Positions 58,183 through 64,000 of a stretch of 64,000 nucleotides of DNA are shown one piece after another (the first letter of the stretch is position 1; the number at the start of each line of letters is the position of its first letter). Position numbers and translations under genes: made by a program. The notes below the pieces were generated by a model, which made no database searches, was not told where the DNA came from, and worked only from the letters and a program-made list of their open reading frames with translations. The stretch comes from Gerris lacustris (Eukaryota; Arthropoda; Insecta; Hemiptera; Gerridae): the NCBI GenBank assembly GCA_951217055.1, contig OX578276.1, forward strand, positions 32,015,505-32,079,504, in the 5' to 3' direction.

Positions 58183-58300
58183 ATTTTTGAAGCAAAGAAA
58201 GGATTAAGACAGGGAGAACTCTTGTCCCACGTCTTATTTAATTTATTATTAGAAGCTGTATGCAGGAAAATAAATGTAGTGCACCATCTATACTCGTATA
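58183..58300 (+). pseudogene. LINE RT fragment
   Basis: The plus-strand frame reads IFEAKKGLRQGELLSHVLF then NLLLEAVCRKINV: the RT motif G-x-R-Q-G-[DE]-x-L-S-x-x-L-F-N-x-x-L-E. Only this motif survives before a tandem repeat. Different LINE family from 44531-45010. Confidence 0.7.
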
Positions 58301-58369
58301 CACCACAGGATGTACCAACATTCTTCATTAGCAAACCACCTGGACATAGTGGCAAGAAGAAGAACTATA

Positions 58370-58672
58370 GAAGAGAACAAGATAGAATATTCTATGGAGA
58401 ACAAGAAGAAGAACAATAATCATCTGTTTTATATGTATCATCTGTTGTATCTGTTTTATATGTATAATAATCCGTTTTATATAAATATGTTCTATAGAGA
58501 AGATAGAATATTCTATAAAGAACAAGAAGAAGAACTATAATCATCTGTTATATATGTATCCTCTGTTGTATCTGTTTTATATGTATAATCATCTGTTTTA
58601 TATATGTTTTAATAGAGAAGATAGAATATTCTATAGAGAACAAAAAGAAGAACTATAATCATCTGTTTTAAG
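58370..58672. repeat. Tandem repeat of about 120 bp, 2.5 units
   Basis: AGATAGAATATTCTATAGAG, AACAAGAAGAAGAAC and ATAATCATCTGTTTTATATG recur at about 58380, 58500 and 58619. ATAGAATATTCTAT is palindromic. Confidence 0.85.
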
Positions 58673-60132
58673 GCACTACAGCTGGAGACTGGATTACAGA
58701 CCTCCTATACCTTTCTAACTCCCTGTTATACTTTTCTGAGTTTTTAAGCTAAAAGTAACGTAACGTTTTTGACTTATGTTCCATAGCCTAAACATGAAAA
58801 TGTCAATAATAATAAATAATAAATATATACAGACAAAAAAAAAACAAAAACAAATACAGGCAAGACTAGCAGCAGAAACACAGCATATTTCACTCTACTT
58901 CAGATACTAAAATCAAAATAACCTCTCTAGATCTAGATCATTCAAGAAAGCATATCTACAATTACGCTTTTTGATTTTTCGCCTTAATATTAGTTTTTTC
59001 TGAATATTTATAATAAATTTAGATGTAAAAAAAGGTGTTAATAAAAAGATCAATTAAATTTCCATAGTAAAACACTAAAATGTTAAGTCAATATTATTAT
59101 TATTCCAAGAAGTAATAGACAGCTATAAAATAACCATAAAACTTTAATTTTTACACAATCATTTTAACTACCATTCACTGAAAACTTTATTGTTTGATAG
59201 CAAAGCTCGTTATTTATTTGAAGGTTATAAAAACAGATTAACTAATCCATAAATTATTTTATGGATTATTCAGTGAGTTCTCTTAATTTTCCGATAATTC
59301 AAGTTTAAAAATACGTTTTAACCGACTAAGCTTACTCGATAAGCTTTCTTTTTTTTAATTTACGGTAAGTGTAGAAAAAGAGATTATGGTAAGTTTGCAT
59401 AATTATAATGAACTTATTACCTAGAGTGTGAGTTTTACCCAAGTGCTCTTGGTGTAGCTGTTGACCCGAATCGACCGTATAATGGATTTAGTGGTCCTTG
59501 AAAGATTTAAGTGCACTTTACTTGATTATACATCCTCAATTTTAGTGATTTCTTTTATAATGTCAGCAATGTGCCGCAATTATTTTTTTATTAAATGTCT
59601 CGAAGGAGAGTAGAAGAGAGAATTATGATTGTAAAAAAAATCGATTGTGAGATGTAGATGGATTTACACGTCCTTAAAATTTACCGTTAATATTAATTTC
59701 TGATTTTTACAGGGGTTAATGAAATTTTACGAATGAGTTTGTCAAATCTGTTCAATAAGTTGAGGCTATTACACGCGACTGCCCAGGTGACTGACATTGG
59801 TTTTTTTTAAATCAAAGGATTCAGGATATCATTAAATGAATAAATTAAATGAAAATTTGGAGAAAGTGTGCATTTTTGGAGAAGTTAACCACCTAAAAAT
59901 GAAAAATAATGAAAAACTGTTCCGATGATTTTAATCCAACATTTAAAAAATTATTTATTCAAGTACGAAAGACAGTTTGGGAGATACCTAATAAAAGTAA
60001 TAGCAACCCTGCTATTACTTTTATTAAATTTGATTTATATTTAATAGTTCAAACCTATTTATTGGGATTTAACGGAATTTATTCATATTAATGGTAAAGT
60101 AGTAGAGACAGTTAAAAACCAAACACTATTAT
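58673..60132. other. AT-rich spacer
   Basis: No supported gene, RNA or repeat. Confidence 0.4.
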
Positions 60133-60702
60133 GACTAGAGAGGTTGGTAAAAAGTAACAATAATATTTTCACCCAAATTTTATTATTAAAACTCACAGAC
60201 GCGTTTCGACATGTAATAACATCTTCAGTCTGCGAGTTAACTTATTAATTCTGTACAAAGCAATGCCGTACAAATTTGTATGGCAAACTAACAGTACAAG
60301 GTGGGGATAGACTAGGGCTGTGTGGGTAGAAGGATTACGGAAGGAACAATGTAAGGGATATGGAGTTAAGATCCAAGACGGAACCCAGTAAAGGTAAGGT
60401 TCAGGTAACAGGTAACATTTTGTTTTTCAACTGCTTATAGCTAAGACCAACCCAGTAAAGGTAAGGTTCAGGTAACAGGTAACATTTTGTTTTTCAACTG
60501 CTTATAGCTAAGACCAACCCAGTAAAGGTAAGGTTCAGGTAACAGGTAACATTTTGTTTTTCAACTGCTTATAGCTAAACAATTATTCCTTATATTACAA
60601 TAACTAAAACACCTTATAACTACCAACTACCAGGTTTGTGTTCTATAGGTTTATGAGTTTTAATAAAAAAAATTTTGTTACTTTCTACCAACCTCTCTAG
60701 TC
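60133..60702. mobile_element. TIR element carrying a 67-bp triplicate
   Basis: GACTAGAGAGGTTGGTAAAA + AGTAACA at the left, TGTTACTTTCTACCAACCTC + TCTAGTC at the right, with one mismatch; ATTAT/ATAAT-like bases outside. Three copies of a 67-bp unit (CCCAGTAAAGGTAAGGTTCA...CTGCTTATAGCTAAGACCAA) lie at 60383-60583. Confidence 0.75.
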
Positions 60703-60834
60703 GTAATTATAAAGCTGTACCACAAAATCTCAGTCAAAACAACCAACTATTCGCAAACACTATTATTAGTTCATTAATGAGTATATCGTCAAACCATAAC
60801 TTAAATATTTTATTTCTAATACTACCTTTACCTG

Positions 60835-61187
60835 TGTAGCGGTTTAAGTGCCTAGACAGGCACGAGAGCCTAAAACGAGCCTCGTCGGCGCATGTTCGGT
60901 CCACAGAGTGGGAAGAGGCCTCGTAGTGGGGACGGACATCGGATGACCGAGGCAGTTGGTAACCCGGAAACCAAAGTGAACTATTAAATAATAATTCACG
61001 GATATCGGTAAACCGCTCGAAAACCAATCTTTATTAAACAAACTCGCCGTAATTTGTGTTCTACTTTCGAACTGCAAGGTATCGGCAAAAGTACGGATAC
61101 GCATATAAGCATTTGTGATCAGGTACCATTTACTTATATATTTATATTATTTCTATATTGCCCATTTGAACCTCCCTGACCGTTACA
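60835..61187 (+). mobile_element. 5' LTR of a gypsy element
   Basis: It starts TGTAGCGG and ends CCGTTACA, 8-bp inverted termini with one mismatch. 353 bp. A TATA-like TATATATTTATA is near 61134. A primer site follows after two bases. The 3' LTR is not in the window, so the start is inferred from the termini. Confidence 0.7.
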
Positions 61188-61189
61188 TT

Positions 61190-61204
61190 TGGCGCCCAAC
61201 GGGC
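61190..61204 (+). promoter_or_regulatory. Gypsy primer binding site
   Basis: TGGCGCCCAACGGGC directly follows the LTR, with TGGCGCC as the usual start complementary to a tRNA 3' end. The priming tRNA was not assigned. Confidence 0.75.
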
Positions 61205-61255
61205 AGGGCAAGTAAATTAGTAAATTTAATTTTGTCATTGACAGAAAACTTTGTT

Positions 61256-61287
<32 letters not shown>

Positions 61288-61345
61288 TTGTTTTATTTTA
61301 AATATTTTATTTTTTTTTTTTTCTTTCTTCATATTATTTACAAAT

Positions 61346-62473
61346 ATGAGCAATAACGACGAAAAGAAAGTGGCACATAATGTCACTGATAGACAGGGAA
61401 AAACGGTAAAAGCTCCCCCACCGGGAATTGGTGATGGGTCGAAAGATTCCGAAAAAATAGTAGCTCAAGAAAGTAAAAGTACGATTGAATCGATTTTGGA
61501 TCATAAACTAGAAGGATTCCTTAAAAAATACGATACCACTGCTAAGGAATTTCAGACGGAAACAATTTCTACTATAAAAAAAATTGGTGATAAGGTGACG
61601 GCCCAGACGGAAAAAATTAATGAGAGTGTTAGTAGGTTAGATATTTTAGAGAATAAAAATAAAAATATTGATAATTTGACCGAAAAAATGTTAGAAATGC
61701 AACGAAAAATTGAGTCGTTGGAAACTTATATACAAGAAAAATTTGGTGAATTGATTCAAGATACCGATAAAAATGAAAGAGAATTAAATTGTTCAATTAA
61801 TGAGATAGGAACAGTTAAAGAAAGTGTGGTTAAATTATCTCAGTGGCAGAATGAAGTTTCAGGAAATTTAACACAAATTAATGATAATGTTGATAAAATG
61901 ATAACAAGAGTTAATAATATCGGTATAGGGCCTTCAGTAAGACCAACGTTAGGAGGCGGCTTATTAATTCCTGAAAATTTAGTACCTAAATTTAACGGTA
62001 ATAAGGAAAAACAAAATTATATTACGCCACCAACTTATCTTAAACATCTCGATGATTTTTTTGGACTGTACCGCATACTAGAAATAGAAAAAATTAGATT
62101 TATTAACACCGCCATGACTGGTTCTGCAGCTCATTGGTGGAGTATCACAGCGCCGACTATTGATACATACCAAATGTTCAAAGATGAATTTCTTCGTAGA
62201 TTTTGGGATAGATCTGTCCAGAGAAAGGTTTATCAAAACTTAGTCAGTGGTCGTTATGATGAAAAAGGTACGTCACGGGAAGATTACGCATGCAAAATAA
62301 TAGCTAGCGCAAGGGATTTGACACCTCCTATTAATGACGAAGAAATAATTGAAAATTTGGTAAACCATTTCGATCAGGAAATAATAAGTATTTACTTTGC
62401 GAGAAATGCTAGAAATGTAAGGTCGTTTACCTCTATATTAAGACTTTTTGACGAACGCCAACCGCGAAAATGA
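61346..62473 (+). CDS. gag: Gypsy Gag (N-terminal and capsid part)
   Basis: 375 residues from MSNNDEKKVAHN (ATG at 61346); an open extension further upstream runs through LTR and A26 sequence and is rejected. Residues about 40-190 are predicted coiled coil (Glu/Lys-rich heptads). The retrotransposon Gag domain follows from about 215: LVPKFNGNKEKQNYITPP, AAHWWSITAP, FLRRFWDRSVQRKVY and TSREDYACKII. Gag packages the RNA in particles. It ends with TGA at 62471-62473, but the same frame stays open to 62758, so the stop is a nonsense change or a readthrough site. Confidence 0.85.
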   Translation: MSNNDEKKVAHNVTDRQGKTVKAPPPGIGDGSKDSEKIVAQESKSTIESILDHKLEGFLKKYDTTAKEFQTETISTIKKIGDKVTAQTEKINESVSRLDILENKNKNIDNLTEKMLEMQRKIESLETYIQEKFGELIQDTDKNERELNCSINEIGTVKESVVKLSQWQNEVSGNLTQINDNVDKMITRVNNIGIGPSVRPTLGGGLLIPENLVPKFNGNKEKQNYITPPTYLKHLDDFFGLYRILEIEKIRFINTAMTGSAAHWWSITAPTIDTYQMFKDEFLRRFWDRSVQRKVYQNLVSGRYDEKGTSREDYACKIIASARDLTPPINDEEIIENLVNHFDQEIISIYFARNARNVRSFTSILRLFDERQPRK

Positions 62474-62758
62474 GAAGAAGACAAAAATATAAATAAAGAT
62501 AATGCTCAACGGGAAGGAAAATCTCGATGGGGCGGTAGTTTCGACGGTAAAGATAAAGAAAAAGGGTATCGAAGAAATTATAATGAAAGTAAATTTAGAA
62601 ATAGTTCAGAAAATTTTAAGAACTTAGATCAGAAATTTCGAAAAAATGCGAAAGTTAATACGATGCAGAAAAGTGAAGATCTAGAAGAAGATTTTACTGT
62701 TGAGAATAAAGAAGAGGTGGAGGAAGAAAACGAAATGCAGCAAACATCGGAAAACTAG
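62474..62758 (+). pseudogene. Gypsy Gag C-terminal extension after the TGA
   Basis: 94 residues in the gag frame, basic then acidic: GKSRWGGSFDGKDKEKGYR, KFRKNAKVN and EEEFT-like acidic end finishing with TAG. No CCHC zinc knuckle. The basic Arg/Gly/Asn-rich part could bind RNA in its place. It is translated only if the TGA is read through. Confidence 0.6.
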
Positions 62759-63099
62759 ATAATGTTGTACCCAACACACATGGCAGGGCCTGGAGGGGCG
62801 AGGGTGCAACATTGATCTGTCATGTAGGAGATGATAACAGGATAATTAGAATTTGTCATGTAGAAGAACAATCAAAACAAGATAACCCGTTTCATTCTAT
62901 TTGGGAGGACCCCAAACAATATTTAATGGATGAAAATCATACAATAGAAGAAAGAAAAAGAATATGTTGCCCTACAGTTATGTTAAATATTCAGGGAAAA
63001 ATTGTCAAAGCTCTGGTAGATACAGGCAGTGAAGTAACGTGTATATCTCTTGAACTTAGTAATTTAACTAGTGATGCGGTGCATAAAGAACTCGCGTAG
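62759..63099 (+). pseudogene. Gypsy protease, start of a truncated Pol
   Basis: The frame is open from before the gag stop and is -1 relative to gag, as expected for frameshift expression. ERKRICCPTVMLNIQGKIV precedes the aspartic protease site ALVDTGSEVTCIS (DTGS). It ends with a TAG at 63097-63099, before RT; no RT, RNase H or integrase follows, so the element is cut off there. Confidence 0.75.
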
Positions 63100-63239
63100 A
63101 ATGGTGCTTTTATATCAGCCATACTATGTTCTCAATAATGATATCAGGATAATATTTCAGTAAAACCTGGCATTCTTATTTAACCTGAAAAGATCATTAA
63201 AATGATTTTGTCCATTATCTTTATTTAATAATATTAACG
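63100..63239. other. Junction between gypsy remnant and satellite
   Basis: AT-rich, no feature. Confidence 0.4.
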
Positions 63240-64000
63240 TAGGCTCGCTACGCTCGCCTCTTGATTTAGCATTTCTAGTAAATATGTATTAAATAAAGTT
63301 ATTGCAGGCTCGCTACGCTCGCCTGTTTACACAGTAAATATATAGTAATTATTTTATCAAATAAAGAAGGCTCGCTGCGCTCGCCTATTTGATTCAGAAT
63401 TTGTAGTAAATATTTATTAAATAAAGTTATTGTAGGCTCGCTACGCTCGCCTGTTTATACAGTTAATATAGTAATTATTTAATCAAATTAAATAAGGCTC
63501 GCTACGCTCGCCTCTTGATTCAGCATTTCTAGTAAATATGTATTAAATAAAGTTATTGTAGGCTCGCTACGCTCGCCTGTTTATACAGTTAATATAGTAT
63601 TTATTTAATTCAGGATTTGTAGTAAATATTTATTAAATAAAGTTATTGTAGGCTCGCTACGCTCGCCTGTTTATACAGTTAATATAGTAATTATTTAATC
63701 AAATTAAAGAAGGCTCGCTACGCTCGCCTGTTTGATTCAGAATTTGTTGTAAATATTTATTAAATAAAGTTATTGAAGGCTCGCTACGCTCGCATATTTG
63801 ATTCAGAATTTGTAGTAAATATTTATTAATTAAAGTTACTGTAGGCTTGCTACACTTGCCTTTTGATTTAGAATTTGTTGTTAATATTTATTAAATAAAG
63901 TTATTGAAGGCTCGCTGCGCTCGCTTTTTATACAGTAAATATACTAATTATTTAATCAAATAAATTAAAGAAGGCTCGCTACGCTCGCCTGTTTATACAG
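63240..64000. repeat. CpG-core satellite array 2 (runs off the right edge)
   Basis: GGCTCGCTACGCTCGCCT recurs about every 50-60 bp, more than ten times, separated by two alternating AT-rich spacers: TTTATACAGTTAATATAGTA type and GTAAATATTTATTAAATAAA type. The core is the reverse complement of the GCGAGCGTAGCGAGCC core in the 7190-8087 array; a stretch of about 45 bases around 63300-63340 matches that array with few changes. Confidence 0.95.

Noticed and set aside
61115..61345. Upstream extension of gypsy gag
   Set aside because: It would begin in the LTR and pass through the primer site and an A26 run; the ATG at 61346 is the sensible start.

Overview
This is an AT-rich arthropod-type genomic window, most likely from an insect. 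The evidence is GT-AG introns, copia and gypsy LTR retrotransposons, Jockey-like LINE remnants, a maT-like mariner, hAT, piggyBac-like and foldback elements, SINEs with pol III promoters, and many minisatellites. The order or species cannot be fixed from sequence alone. Nothing looks bacterial, and no operon, CRISPR array or conserved RNA gene was found. Host coding content is very low. A minus-strand gene enters from the left edge (three exons between 146 and 2065, unrecognised product). A probable terminal exon of another minus-strand gene lies at 35442-35739, with a Ser/Asp-rich tail. Everything else that can be explained is mobile or tandem repeat. || Layout: 0.1-2.1 kb unknown gene; 2.37-2.79 kb palindromic foldback with a 7-bp target duplication; 3.6-4.6 kb repeat family A; 7.19-8.09 kb 67-bp satellite ended by a truncated copia (LTR, primer site, broken gag); 9.9-11.3 kb hAT-like element; 12.76-13.19 and 18.34-18.76 kb two copies of a SINE joining tRNA-like and 5S-rRNA-like promoter sequence; 15.4-17.8 kb repeats B, D-foldback and C packed end to end; 18.93-20.66 kb hAT-like element. 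At 20.8-26.3 kb a family C repeat is split by a Tc1-like MITE and a nearly intact minus-strand copia (21462-26134, two 167-bp LTRs, GTAAT target duplication), itself hit by an 82-bp SINE fragment. At 26.7-32.1 kb there are further TIR elements, one hAT inside another and a nested family E. At 32.2-36.6 kb there are several minisatellites and the Ser/Asp-rich exon. At 37.97-41.4 kb there are C and A repeats and two large foldbacks. At 42.2-45.5 kb there is a B repeat, tandem repeats and LINE reverse transcriptase fragments. At 47.7-48.7 kb there is a mariner relic with long TIRs. At 49-60 kb there are repeats, hairpins and LINE relics. At 60.8-63.1 kb there is the 5' end of a gypsy element (LTR, primer site, gag, protease). 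At 63.24-64.0 kb there is a second satellite, related in inverted orientation to the one at 7.2 kb. || The coding pieces do not form a joint pathway; the window reads as a stack of transposition events. No complete, clearly new functional system was identified. The strongest leads are the tRNA/5S chimeric SINE, the pair of related CpG-bearing satellites, and a short motif beside GTCTGTC-rich sequence that recurs in otherwise different repeat families.
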